A DNA stretch of 64,000 nt from Aphrophora alni (GCA_963513935.1 OY740770.1:91342301-91406300); one strand, 5' to 3'. Numbered from the stretch's first letter, positions 47,845-58,654 are shown. Numbers and translations are program-made. The notes: a model not told the origin generated them from the letters alone.

Positions 47845-48625
47845 ATAAAGTAAATAAAAATGCATGATAAACAAGGTTCCTCATACTCCCTAGATGTAGT
47901 TACAAGTAAGAGTACAAAATCTTACAATATAAGGTATGATACAAATTTATAACCTTAACGGATGGTAGTAGGAAACTCGTTTTTTGAATCTACATTTAAA
48001 AAGGATTTTTTTTGTACTATAAATTATAAGTTAGTTCACAAATCAAACTATTTTATCTATAATAGTTTATATTTGATATATTTTAGTTCCTGGTTAATGG
48101 GTATACATTATTTATATACAGTTCTTTGTGTATTTATGTGTATTTCTATCTAACAAATATGTTTCTTTTAAATACTGAAATTGAATAAAAAGCATTTTAA
48201 AATATATTATTAACTATGACATATATATTATGACATAAGGTGTTTTGACAATTTCGTCATATCATTTCGGCTGTTTCCGTCAATAGTCGTGTTAAGAACA
48301 CATAGTTGCTAGAAAATCCTCATAGATGAAGGTGTGCCATTATCAAATATTCTTTACCTGAACCATAATATTCAATTCAAATTGATCGGTGATGTTGGTT
48401 GGCTAGCAAAGTTAGGAAGTAAAAGCCATGAGTTGGGAAGTTTTACATATTTAAAAAAAAAATATTTTGAACAATTCGTAATATAATACCTGTAACAGTA
48501 ATAGGAATGTCTTAAGAGGTATTGGAGAAAAGGTTGTAAATGGTAAATGCCTGATTGCTTAATAGAACTGTTTCAGTTTGCCATCAAACTTACAGGTAGA
48601 TTAGCAAGTTCAAGTTAAAGTCTTT
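47845..48625. other. anonymous AT-rich DNA
   Basis: A 63-codon hydrophobic frame at 47,962-48,153 without motif. Nothing else was recognised. Confidence 0.4.
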
Positions 48626-48689
48626 AGTTACAATGAACCATCACTTAATTTTACAGTGAAAGTAACTTCGTATAACTTAGCCTTCGATG

Positions 48690-48875
48690 ATTCAAGGAAT
48701 TCCTTTACTGATTGTTTGTTTGTTGTACTCCATGTACTGTGCATTGCATCGCTACTAAACAATAGATTCATTGTTTCTATTATGTACTGTACCGCAATTT
48801 GGCCATAGAAGAGAATAGAGTGTATAGGTTTATCTACAATTTTAGTTGTATAATGAACCATTGTATATTAACCTT
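48690..48875. repeat. diverged repeat pair, member 1
   Basis: It matches about 51,575-51,715: GTGCATTGCATCGCTACTAA, AACAATAGATTCATTGTTTC, GTACTGTACCG, TTTATCTACAAT and GTTGTATAATGAACCAT. The minus-strand frame covering it (48,628-48,861, 77 codons) is open here but broken in the other copy. It may be the end of an unidentified element gene. Confidence 0.5.
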
Positions 48876-49114
48876 AGAAATGCGTATAACACTTGTGAAT
48901 AGGAAATCATACTCTGTTCTTAGACGAGAAATTATTATGAACATTTTCATTAATTCGTATCATGATTGTTTTATATGAATAAGCAAAAGAAATAGAATAT
49001 TTATGAATACTAAAACAGCGTTTGCATAAAAGCTTGTAAAGTGTCAGTAGTTATGTATAAAGTTTTATATTTGTTAAATCACTAAAATGTCTGTTGTCAT
49101 TGTAACGATAAAAT

Positions 49115-49262
49115 ATTCTTTTTTTTTAACAAATAAAAACACAATATTTAGTAAAACCACTAAATTATTATCTATTAAGTTGCCTCTACAATGCTGTAAC
49201 TAGCGAATCATGGTTGGCAAGTTTTAATATAATAGTGGTTTTACTAAATATTTGGTTTCTTA
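49115..49262. mobile_element. solo PLE terminal remnant
   Basis: AAGTTGCCTCTACAATGCTG, then CTAGCGAATCATGGTTGGCA and GGTTTTACTAAATATTTGG, is a diverged copy of the 3' end of the 44.1-45.2 kb PLE. CAATATTTAGTAAAACCAC at about 49,142 is the inverted counterpart of the last part, so it is again a small foldback. Confidence 0.6.
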
Positions 49263-49329
49263 ATTAACATGGAATATCACAAGGTAACAACGGTCTTTAG
49301 CATAAATAGTTAATTCATTTGTATATCAC

Positions 49330-49830
49330 ATCCCCCCCTAAAAATAAAACCCATAGAAGCATAAAAAACTAAAAACATATACTGTTCCACGAGATCCAAC
49401 CACTCTGAGCCACATAAAGTGGAACCATTTCCATTATGGGTATTCAGAACAACCCCCCGTGATGAAGAGAGCTCTAACCACGCTCACCTTTAGTGATGAG
49501 CACCCAAATTGACCTCACCTCCTCACTCGTTATGGCCTCTGATCCCGACCACAGTGGCTTGATTTATGAGCGTAACCAATCGATCCCACACTTTTAATTA
49601 TGTCCTGGAATTATATTCCCCCTCCCACCCCGTGGTGAAGCGAGCGCAAACCACACTCTCTTTGCGTGATTAGCGACCAAATGAATGTCAGATCTAATTT
49701 TCATCCCAGTACGACGGGTCACCACCCCGCTGTGGAGCAAGCCCCAACATCTTTAAACGTCAATGATCGGCAATCAAACAGACCCCTCACACCGGTGTCC
49801 AGTCACGCCGGATTCTGACCCCTCTCATGT
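49330..49830. repeat. GC-richer segment with imperfect repeats
   Basis: CCCCGTGATGAAGAGAGC (about 49,455), CCCCGTGGTGAAGCGAGC (about 49,640) and CCCCGCTGTGGAGCAAGC (about 49,727) each head a similar unit followed by a T(T/A)AGTGATGAGC-type or GATTAGCGACC-type block. A related word, TTTAGTAATGAGCACTT, recurs near 50,630. Composition is clearly less AT-rich than the surroundings. The 84-codon frame at 49,763-50,017 has no motif. The origin is unknown. Confidence 0.5.
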
Positions 49831-52783
49831 CAGCCTTGACTATACTGTCTTGTGTGATGAGCTAGCTACAAATTTCATATTCTTAAATCACCTTGCTCGA
49901 GGGGCCATACCAAATGTGATACTTGCATTTACACTTATTCTTAACAAGAACAATAATATAATTCTCACTTCAAATTACCACCCCAAGTTAGACAACGACA
50001 CCTTCCTTAAAAATTAAAAAAAAAACGAATATAAAGGTTACTTCCTTGAAATACATTCAATATTTTGTACACAATCATATTAAAAATATATTTTTATTTT
50101 AAATAAATGTAAGAATTGCGTATTACACTTTTGAAATTAAATTATTTATAATACGAGGAACAATTATTAACAATATGTTTCCTTCTTCATTGAGTGCATA
50201 AGGCTTATACTGGACTGTATAAACTACGTATTGTGCTTGCTTTCCAACTGCTGCACCACTTATCCTACATAAAGGTCTGGTGTGGGTAAGCCTATTTCGT
50301 GTAGATAAGTACAAAAACCAATTACCAGTTAGAAATCTAAATAGGAAGATATAGTTAAAACAGATTAATGTTATTTAATAACGGAACTAATGCAATGTTT
50401 ACAAAATTAATAGTTCAAGCATTTGTAAAAGTGAATAAGTTGCATATCACGTAATTATTTTAAAATTGAAATGAATTACTAAAAACTAAAAATGATCACG
50501 TAATATTCAAAGGATTTGTGTCTTTTAACGAAAATTAGGTTCAAATGTTTAAACGTTAATATTAATATACTTGGTTCTCTAAAGCAAATAGTTCTCTTAC
50601 CCTTTTAGTAATGACTAACTAACTTTAGTAATGAGCACTTATTGAATCTCGTCACCAATTCCTATCCCGACAATGTGAGCCTTCTACCCAGCAGTAAAAA
50701 TAACCCCTACCTTACTCAAAATCTATCATGAATTTGTTATGGTAAAAGTTAAATATACTATAATTTAAATTGAACTCGTGCCAAGTCGACTAAATTTACT
50801 CAATGCATATGCTGCTAATCATGAATCCATAATTTTATTCACCCTTAGGAAATACCGAAAGAAAACTAAATTTAGAAGTATATGCCTTTATCATAACCGC
50901 ACTTTCTAAATATATTCATAAGTCAAAATCAAAATCAACATATAAATTTTAAGTGGAAAACATTAGGACAATCGTTAACTGAATCTGTGGTAGAAGTTAC
51001 TCCAAAAATTATTATTGCCAAGGTGCTCGTGAAGTTTCACGAGCGTCATTGAGGCGGGAAATATCCAAAACATAAACACTGATGGCCAGTATTTTAAGGT
51101 AAGAGAGTGTAAAGAACTGGTCCTTCAAAGACGTAATAGAGTGCTCTAAAAGCCTCAAAATAAAGCCCCAACAAGAAATTCTACATGAACGGTTAAATAC
51201 TGAATCGTGGCATGGAAAAAGGAGGTTTGTAATATAATTAGGGTATACTTCTGGCGTATGTCAAGCGCCTAAGAGTCCGGGACACGTTCACCCTACTTTT
51301 TAAAAAACATTACATTTAAACACTAAAAATCTATATTATAGTCTATTCATTTATAAATCATTGTAAATATAATCATAAAAAACTAACTTTACTCAATATT
51401 AGTTTATAATCTTGTACTCGTTTTTAACTGATTCTATAATGTTCAGTTTAAATACTATTAATTAATACTGAAAACTTAGCATAATGAACAAATATGAACT
51501 AAATCAAAAATTTCATCGATTATGTACACAGATTAGAATCAATTAAAGTATGTTAGGCTGCGACTTGATATACAAAATCCATACGCTGTGCATTGCATCT
51601 CTGCTAAACAATATATGTATTGTTTCTAATATGTATTGTACCGTAACTAGACCCTAAGGGGCAATCATTACATGATTTTATCTACGATCTTTGTTGTATA
51701 ATGGACCATGTTAATCTGGGAATTACTTATATAATCTGTGATGAAATTACGTATAATTTATAAAATAATAAATAAAATTTGGTATGGAATTTGTAATTGT
51801 AACATTTATTATCTTTACTCCCATTGTAACAAATTGGAAAAAATTGTGATACAACAAAAACCATATTAAGAGTAAAGCAGAATTATCTTTAAACTGTTAT
51901 TAGTATTATTAAATGTTACTTAATAGTTAGGTGTTAAATGTTATTCTCATTATAGTTATAGCGTATGTGCGAGGCTATATATATATAACATATAATAACA
52001 TATATATATACATGTGTGTGTTTTAATATTTTAATTATTCATATAGATTTATTATAAAACATAAACAGTTTCTTAAATCTTGATTTATATTTACATCACG
52101 TAACATCTGGTAACCTAGCGTCCAATTATTGAACAAAAATGAAACCCTATCTAACTAAATATCTAATTAAAATGCGATTATATAAACGTTTATATTATGA
52201 ACACGGTGTGATATAAGTTTATAATTATTTGAGTAGTCATCACAAAATATATTAGGTTCAAGATAGGGAATAATAAATATAGTTTATGCAGTCTATGTTT
52301 AATATTAGGTTCACAGTGGAAACATTCAAGTAGTACAGTATACCTGGAAGTACAAATTACACAAAATTTATTATTATGAATTCCCTCTTACATATATAAA
52401 AGGCAGGATTACATTTTATAAACTGACATGATAAATGAAATAATAAAGCTTGTGCATTCCACAAACGCGTTTTACATTTTTCACACCCTAGTCCACTGTG
52501 TACACTTGAAATAAAACTAATCTCTATTGATATAACACAAAAACATTTCTAACACTGCTCCATGCTAAGGTATAAATCATGTAAGTTTAACTTTTGTTTT
52601 TAATGGGAGCCTCGTGCTGCTTCACTTTACATGTTTGTTTAAAATATCATCACATTCCACTTACCTATCTTTGGTCAGGTTTTGTCAGTAAACATTACTG
52701 GTATTTGATAAAGTGTGTATAAATAATGTATGAAAATTAAATGATAATATATACAAAATATACAGACATATACAGACAAATAA
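49831..52783. other. anonymous DNA with small palindromes
   Basis: GCTCGTGAAGTTTCACGAGC at about 51,023-51,042 is a perfect 9-bp-arm palindrome. A TATATA/TAACATATA hairpin-prone stretch lies at 51,975-52,010. Otherwise AT-rich and without recognised genes, apart from the repeat at 51,575-51,715. Confidence 0.4.
51575..51715. repeat. diverged repeat pair, member 2
   Basis: Matches 48,690-48,875 in the same orientation: GTGCATTGCATCTCTGCTAA, TGTATTGTACCGTAACTAG and GTTGTATAATGGACCATG. Small indels break the minus-strand frame that is open in the other copy. Confidence 0.5.
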
Positions 52784-52963
52784 TTTAATTCATACTGGGA
52801 CGATCCGAATGAGTTGTGTGAAAGACTGAGACATTTGTTGGCATTTCATGATGCAAGACACATGGGACATGCAAACCAGATATCTTCTATTATCGAAGAA
52901 CTAAAAGAAGCTGAAATTGTAAAAAGCGTGGGAAATGCAAAAATTAGAACATTAATACAATGA
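52784..52963 (+). pseudogene. C-terminal fragment of an unassigned element gene
   Basis: The frame is open for about 59 codons before a TGA at 52,961-52,963 but has no start codon. It begins directly after a stop at 52,781-52,783, where the surrounding sequence turns anonymous. It contains YWDDPNELCERLRHLLAFHD, then a GHANQ motif and SIIEELKEAEIVK. The region is helical and charged. I recall this pattern as a conserved tail in genes of invertebrate virus-like elements but cannot assign a function. The stop overlaps the next start as ATGA, so it was the gene immediately upstream of the fibre-like gene and has lost its 5' part. Confidence 0.5.
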
Positions 52964-53852
52964 CTGTCGACAAGTTTGGACGTTATAAGAGTAGCGGCTC
53001 CACTAAGAGTAAAAAAATAGGTCCTAAAGGTGTAGAGTTTATCCTTACACCCGAGGGAGACTATGATATAGGAGGTAAATTGTTACGTAATGTACCTACT
53101 GCACGCTCTGCAACTGAAGCGGTCACCCTTAACCAATTAGAAACAAAGTGTTTAACGCTTGATGACAAGAGGAAACGATATGACGCAAGCTGGAAACATA
53201 TAGGTGGTTTAGCTAAACCGAAAGACAATGATGATGCCGTGACAAAAGAATATCTCGAATCGTTAATTCCAGTTAAACTAAATAGTGGCTATGACTTTAA
53301 AAAATTATTGGCTACAGGATATTGGTAATCCGCTAGACGACGGTGATAGTTTAAACTTGAAATTTGCTGAATGTTCTTTATTGGGACAAACATGCACAAT
53401 AAATTTGACGCTCGAAAAAGCTATATATGCAACGTAAAATCCCCAATACACATGGAAGACGCGGCCAACAAATATTATGTGGACAACAAAGTAATGCCGT
53501 TCAACAGTAACGGTTGGAACCTTGGCGGTTAGAAAACTGACCAACGTAAAGGATGGCACTATCAGCTTGGATGGAATCAACTTTCAACAACTTGAAGAAT
53601 TCATGTCGTTGATTATAGATCGTGCGCTATTCAGAGATAAAAAAAAACTGCTTTAATGCTTCTTCAAAACGTATTTGTAATATTGCCGACAGTGTTACGG
53701 ATAGAGATGCCGTCACACGAGCAAAATTAGTACAGGCTATTAGAGCAACTGAAGCTCAATCATTAAACGCCTGCAGTAAGAGAGTGAACGCATTAGACTT
53801 TCTTTTTTTTCTGTGTCTGACACTATTTGAAGGCCTGTGCGGCCTTATCTAG
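52960..53852 (+). pseudogene. tail-fibre-like repeat protein, frameshifted
   Basis: The first open part (52,960-53,328, 122 codons) starts MTVDKFGRYKSSG and holds two units: GGKLLRNVPTARSATEAVTL (residues 38-57) and YDASWKHIGG with DNDDAVTKEYLE (residues 74-100). Further units follow in other frames: DDGDSLNLKFAE (about 53,340), ICNVKSPIHMEDAANKYYVD (about 53,415-53,475), and FNASSKRICNI with DRDAVTRAKLV (within 53,622-53,852). The unit is about 35-40 residues: aromatic-D/N-A-x2-K-x-I-x-N/G-V/L-x9-D-A-V-T/N-K-x-Y. It resembles repeats in phage tail fibres and other virion fibres, where they form trimeric shafts. At least three frame changes and a stop break it. The receptor-binding role is an inference from this resemblance only. 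Confidence 0.6.
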
Positions 53853-54009
53853 TGCCAAGTGTCCCAATGATTAACTTAATAATATTTATTGATACCCACA
53901 TGGAAATCAACGACACCCCTGAATGTAAAAACTTACCTAATCTGAAGGATGCAAGGAGAATATTCACCATCAGCAGAACCATCACCTCCACGATTCCAAC
54001 CTCCACTAC

Positions 54010-54240
54010 ATGAGTGACGGAGTGAGCTCCGCCAGGATTCCCATGCCCCGCGGTACCATGTTTAGCTATACTGAAAAAAATGGTACCGCGAGGATCACTT
54101 TACACAACAAATGGCGAAAGGAAGTGATTGATTTCCCACATACGATTAAAAAGGAATATAGTAAAGTCGATACTCCTAAAGAAACATTTAGCCATTGGCG
54201 TATGATGTGGAGCGAAGGCACTGAACAACCACAACCATAA
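54010..54240 (+). CDS. small conserved-looking element protein, unassigned
   Basis: 76 open codons: an N-terminal IPMPRGTMFSYTEKNGTARI, then TLHNKWRKEVIDFPHTIKKE and FSHWRMMWSEGTEQ. Composition and codon use look like real protein. The same frame is open upstream of the ATG to about 53,950, with His-rich codons ending in NLHY, so the true start may be further upstream or in the overlapping frame that ends in ATGA at the same place. It lies 36 bp before the phospholipase gene. It is one of the few unbroken frames in the cluster. I do not recognise a domain. Confidence 0.45.
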   Translation: MSDGVSSARIPMPRGTMFSYTEKNGTARITLHNKWRKEVIDFPHTIKKEYSKVDTPKETFSHWRMMWSEGTEQPQP

Positions 54241-54276
54241 ATACTTTGCCCTAATAAGCATTGATTCAGTATAGAT

Positions 54277-54889
54277 ATGGCAAAGGGGCGAACAACATCA
54301 AAAAGAGTCACCACTAGGAAGGGCAGTGGTCTCGTTTCAGGAATTTTAAGCGTTGGTGATAAAGTTTTAAATAAGGCTATAGATCTATTGCCTGTAGAAC
54401 TCCATCTACCCTCTTACAACTATTGTGGTCCGGGTACAAATCTAGCCAAAAGGTTAGCTCGTGGTGAAAAAGGAGTCAATCCTTTAGACGAAGCGTGTAA
54501 AGAGCACGATATAACGTACAACAAATACAGTGATTCAGAGCATCGTAGAGAAGAGGACAAAATTTTAGCAGAACGGGCTTGGAGTCGAGTCAAATCGGGT
54601 AACGCGTCTATGGGTGAACGGGCAGCAGCATGGGCTGTAACAACAGCCATAAAAGCGAAAACCAAATTGGGAGGTGGAGGTTTATCGAAACGTCCCTTGT
54701 TTAGTGGGGGGTTTTTATCTCAAAACGTATCAAAAAGGCAGCGGTCTGTATCTCAAACCATATGAAAAAGGCACGGGCCAGTATCTCAAACTGTATCCAA
54801 AAGGCAGTGGTCTTAAACCGTATCCAAAAGGCAGGGGAGTGAAAGGCAGTAGTGGAACCAAGAAGAAGATCAGTAAAACAAAAGCTTGA
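54277..54889 (+). pseudogene. parvovirus VP1-like phospholipase A2 protein with basic repeat tail
   Basis: ATG at 54,277 opens 162 codons. The calcium-loop motif YNYCGPGT is at residues 47-54, and the catalytic dyad and its helix, DEACKEHDITY, at residues 71-81 (His77, Asp78). This layout defines the phospholipase A2 domain of parvovirus VP1 unique regions, which breaches endosomal membranes during entry; related domains occur in other virus-like elements. A Gly/Lys-rich stretch follows (residues 126-140). In a G/T homopolymer at about 54,705-54,715 the frame changes; the +1 frame continues to 54,889 as imperfect 11-residue repeats of the type YLKPYEKGTGQ and ends KKKISKTKA. The enzyme core is intact, and only the tail is displaced. 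Neighbours are virion genes. Confidence 0.75.
54716..54845 (+). repeat. 33-bp tandem repeats in the phospholipase gene tail
   Basis: About four units beginning TATCTCAAA, each coding a YLK-x-Y-x-KG-x-G-x pattern in one frame (the last unit is shorter). The units are diverged, so they are part of the gene rather than recent slippage. Confidence 0.7.
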
Positions 54890-54939
54890 TTCATTACTAA
54901 ACAGACCGTTAACAAAATATCGAATTAGAGGGAAATGCC

Positions 54940-55345
<406 letters not shown>

Positions 55346-55400
55346 CATGAGTATTGTTTTAAAAGGATATAGTTCTAAACTTTGGTGAAAAGACGGATAA

Positions 55401-55755
55401 ATCGGGAAATTACTTGGCTTCGGTAATGGGGATTTATCAGCCAATCGAAAACACGAATCTGAGCTGCCCGTCAATATTATAAGGGTGAATGTTATTAGAG
55501 TTGCGTGTAGTATTGTGATTGGGTCATTTCAAAGTGGAAAAGAGTCACACAATATACACGAGTTTTAAGCACAAGTGGCTCCGGGGTACAAGATTGTAGA
55601 AATACCGACGACTGTAATATGTTTACCCGTCAACGTGAAAACCATTCATAACATCACCGTAAGGCTTAGAGATCAGAACGAAGTAGCTATAAATTTCAGA
55701 AAAGAATCAGTTTCTGTCCGATTACATTTACGTAGAAATGATCCTCGTATTTAAT
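55401..55755 (+). pseudogene. single jelly-roll (penton-like) capsid protein, C-terminal part
   Basis: Open from a stop at 55,398. Contains KLLGFGNGDLSANRKHESEL, then VNVIRVACSIVIGSFQSGK, an in-frame TAA at 55,566-55,568, and then PGYKIVEIPTTVICLPVNVK, ITVRLRDQNEVAINF and SVRLHLRR. The pattern, NVIRV-x-CSI, a G-rich turn with HNIHEF, PGY-IVE-P, L-DQN-x2-AINF and V-RLHL, matches a conserved family encoded next to double jelly-roll capsid genes in invertebrate virus-like elements. I infer that it is the penton-type minor capsid protein from its beta-rich pattern and position. The N-terminal part is lost or in another frame. One stop is the only break in this stretch. Confidence 0.5.
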
Positions 55756-55851
55756 GGACAACGCTATAAGGACAGTATCAGAGTACGTTCAAACTCCACA
55801 GAGTTAACAGCTAGACATAATAGTTTTCTCTCAGCTTTGGGTATAAAGTGA
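55738..55851 (+). CDS. tiny conserved-position ORF
   Basis: ATG at 55,738 opens 37 codons (MILVFNGQRYKDSIRVRSNS, then ending NSFLSALGIK), with the stop 2 bp before the capsid ATG. The start overlaps the end of the jelly-roll gene by 18 bp. It is intact. It is too short to classify. It sits in a viral-style junction between two virion genes, so it is more likely real than chance. No function is proposed. Confidence 0.4.
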   Translation: MILVFNGQRYKDSIRVRSNSTELTARHNSFLSALGIK

Positions 55852-55853
55852 AA

Positions 55854-57029
55854 ATGGATCTACTGGCAATAGCTTGTGCAGCATAATACAATGACGTCAT
55901 CAGGGGTCTTGAATATCATTTGCATAGACCTTATGAGTCGTCAACGTACGGTAATAACGATGAAATTCGTATTCCCATAAATCAACAGGAAGTGATCACA
56001 GCACCGTTTGGGAGTATATTGCATATAAAAGGAACACTGAGCCATACCAAAGCGGATTCCGGAGCTGCAATTGGTCAACAATGCCGTAGCCTTTCTATTT
56101 GACGATATTAGATACGAATTTACCGGTATCAACGAAATGTCGAAATTTCCAGTACCATTAAAAAATCTATACTCGTTGCGAGAGAGTGAAAACTATAAAT
56201 AAATTCAGCAACGCAGGATCGTTGTGGCTGGTGGGATGGCTACTATTTCAAACTATTCCCTCTCTGTACCATTGAAGCTGTTTATGGGCTTTTTCGAAGG
56301 CTACCAACGGATTGTAATGAACGTAAAACAGGAACTCGTGCTCTTACGTTCGGCCTCCGATTTGAACGCTGTATACATTGATGATGCTGCAAACTTTAAA
56401 CTTAACATAACTAGTATCCACTGGATAGTACCTTACGTAACGGTTTCAGATTCACTCTGATTGAATCTTTTGAAAAACGATCGAAAGAGACGAACCTGTC
56501 CATGTTCTGTTTCGTAGTTGGAAATTAATTGTTCCAGTATCCAATATTCCCGCAAACAAATCTGATTTCGTGGACAGTTATAACCCCTAATCATCTGGAA
56601 AAACAGCGCTACGTTATTCTAGCCTTCCAAACAGATAGAAAAAATCAGTTCAAAAAGGATGCCACTCTGTTTGAAATGCGCGGCCTTTTAAATTTAAAAC
56701 TCTATCTAAATTCACAGTATGTTCCTTACGATAATATTAACGGCGATATTTCCACAATGTAAGAAATGTACCATAGATTCCAAGAATCGTACTATACGCA
56801 CGAGTCCTTTCCCAGTCTAGATTTACAATCTTTTACAAAATCTCCTCTCTTCGTAATCGTTTGTTCCAAACAGACCGATTCTATTAAATCACGTCCCGTA
56901 GATGTTAGACTAGAAAGAGAAACTTATGCTAATATACCTGCAAATACTACAGCCTATTGTCTGATTTTACACGACTCGCATATTGTGTACAATCTCTTTA
57001 CTGGCACAGTGAACAAGGTTGTGGAATAA
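55854..57029 (+). pseudogene. double jelly-roll major capsid protein (element 1)
   Basis: ATG at 55,854, 3 bp after the previous stop. Recognisable blocks in order: GLEYHLHRPYESSTYGNNDE and IRIPINQQ (to about 56,000), LHIKGTLSHTKADS, then FEGYQRIVMNVKQELVLLRS (about 56,300-56,360), IHWIVPYVTVSD (about 56,420-56,460), FQYPIFPQTNLISWTV with LEKQRYVILAFQTDRKN (56,529 onward), LNLKLYLNSQYVPYDNIN, YHRFQESYY, and PLFVIVCSKQTD with ANIPANTTAYCLIL (to 57,029). These define the double jelly-roll-like capsid family of invertebrate virus-like elements. Breaks seen: in-frame TAA near 55,884, frame changes near 56,080, 56,160-56,220 and 56,460-56,530, and TAA at 56,760-56,762. Total about 390 codons. The minus-strand copy at 25.8-26.9 kb is its homologue. 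Confidence 0.75.
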
Positions 57030-57690
57030 ATGCGCACGCACACACTGTATAAGTATAATATTATCGATAAACTGGGCTCCGATCATGCGCGGACGAGACA
57101 ACATGTGCTACACATACCCAGGAGTCGTTCACTCTTTCCTCAGGCTCGTGCCCAAGGATATGTTATCTGATTTAGATGACGTAATTGACGGGGATAATAT
57201 CTATTCATTCGATTGTTATCTGATCTAACCAATGTTGAACCCAGCATTCATCGATGACGGTCTGCTGCACAACCAAATTAAGTTTCAAGTCAATGAAACG
57301 CAAATATCGAGACACGTCTATGCAGCGTTAAAGAATCGGCTTTCCTCGGGTAAAATCGGTGGTTCTGCAGATTCGGTATACGTTTTAGTGGGTGCTGTAG
57401 GAGTGGTTTTTCGCTCACAACATTGTGAAGCTTGTGAGGATAACGAGGTTTATGACGTGATATACTATCAATTCGATTTCGACAACGAACCACGATTACA
57501 CTAGTTTCCTCTTGTACAAATCGATCCGGAATTTGACGACGATTTAACTAAAATTACGCAAACATTTCAACAAATTATCTTACCTAGTGGTAGTGGGGGT
57601 GGAAGTGATAGTACTGAGAGAACAGTGTGCTCACAGTTCAGTCGTGACCATAGCGCCAAACAAGATGGATGTGGAGCGAGCTCCTACTAA
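57030..57690 (+). pseudogene. unassigned element gene downstream of capsid
   Basis: The ATG at 57,030 directly follows the capsid stop (TAAATG). That frame (MRTHTLYKYNIIDKLGSD) gives way near 57,085 to the +1 frame, which then stays in register for about 600 bp. It contains CYTYPGVVHSFLRLVPKDML, then TAA at 57,226, then NPAFIDDGLLHNQIKFQVNE, then VYVLVGAVGVVFRSQHCEAC with EDNEVYDVIYYQFDFDNEP, then TAG at 57,502, then DPEFDDDLTKITQTFQQII and a Gly/Ser-rich linker before the final TAA at 57,688. I do not recognise a domain. The C-x2-C (HCEAC) pair might bind a metal. Only point stops and one frameshift are seen. Confidence 0.5.
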
Positions 57691-58192
57691 GCGTCAGGTA
57701 CCACCTAACCTTTCTTTGTGAAATTTTCATAAATCCGTTCATTTCCTAAACAGTCAGTGTACTAAATTCATAACAACCGGTTTATTCCAGCAAAAAGGTT
57801 TCGGTCTCGGACTTTTAGTACAGAGTGGTAGAAAATTTGTTTTCTTCAATCATCATCTACTTGACCAATTGTCGATCCACTTAAAATCTATAACGGTCGC
57901 TCCCAGCGATAGGAGAACGTGTAAATTCAATCTGACTATCTGTGACTTAATAGTACGGAATACTTTCGGTAAATGTTAAGTTCATTTGTACGACGGGCAG
58001 CATTGTATGACCTTGAACGCTGACGAATGGAGGCTACTCGAAGAGAGTATGCCGCTCGTGTTCAGACGTGTCGCTGAATTGTTTTATATCGAGAAAGAGT
58101 TACGCTCCTACATTATTGAGATCTTGGCTGGTGACGAGCTCGTATCTAGCACACTCTCCGAAGCGGACAAATTGTACGACGAAGTCAAGTAG
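57665..58192 (+). pseudogene. unassigned element gene with two in-frame stops
   Basis: The ATG at 57,665 overlaps the previous gene by 26 bp. A single frame runs 175 codons, interrupted only by TGA at 57,719 and TAA at 57,977: MDVERAPTKRQVPPNLSL, then FQQKGFGLGLLVQSGRKFVF, then IVRNTFGKC, stop, VHLYDGQHCMTLNADEWRLL and LVFRRVAELFYIEKELRSYI. The part from IVRNTFGK to DEWRLLEE faintly recalls PC4/Sub1-type ssDNA-binding folds (basic strand, turn, L-x2-DEW helix), but I would not assign it. With no frameshift in over 500 bp, it has decayed less than the capsid gene. Confidence 0.45.
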
Positions 58193-58365
58193 TTTACATG
58201 TAGGCGGAATCCAGGGAATTCCTATAACCGTCCAATCTAAAGTGCTCAACGTATGACTCACTCTGTATGTACTACATTCATAGGATTCATATTTACTAGT
58301 ACTCAAAAGATTCCGTGGATTATTAGCGCTTTTAACTAACTCTACTGAAAACTGTTTGCTCATCA

Positions 58366-58638
58366 TAGTTCAAAAGTCAAAATAAGACTGATATTCCCCA
58401 AGAAAACTTTGCAATCACTATATCAGATGGATCGATGGTGGTTCACAGTGAGGACACGATACGTACCTTGTGCAAACCTTTTGCAATCATTTTCAAAAGA
58501 GGATTGGAAAAGGCACTATTATTGAGAAATTCACCAATAACATTAACTGTATCCTACCCCACCCAACATAATAGTAACGTGGATAGTAGATGTGCACTAA
58601 AAAGTACTAAAAGTTATTACGATTTACTGTACTCCTAG
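58366..58638 (+). CDS. possible last gene of element 1, unassigned
   Basis: Open for about 90 codons after a stop near 58,363, with the first ATG at 58,435. It contains IPQENFAITISDGSMVVHSE, then TIRTLCKPFAIIFKRGLEKA and LLLRNSPITLTVSYP. Composition is protein-like and codon use resembles the cluster. No domain recognised. An overlapping minus-strand frame (58,100-58,366, 88 codons) lies just upstream; I could not decide whether it is real. Beyond 58,640 coding traces end. Confidence 0.35.
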
Positions 58639-58654
58639 CCTAATTTGAGCCCTC

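Noticed and set aside
57960..58100. PC4/Sub1-like ssDNA-binding domain
   Set aside because: Only a faint pattern resemblance (basic strand then L-x2-DEW helix). Not enough to assign without a profile search.
58100..58366. 88-codon minus-strand gene at the end of the virus-like element
   Set aside because: It overlaps the plus-strand gene that ends at 58,192, and no motif was found; undecided, so not called.
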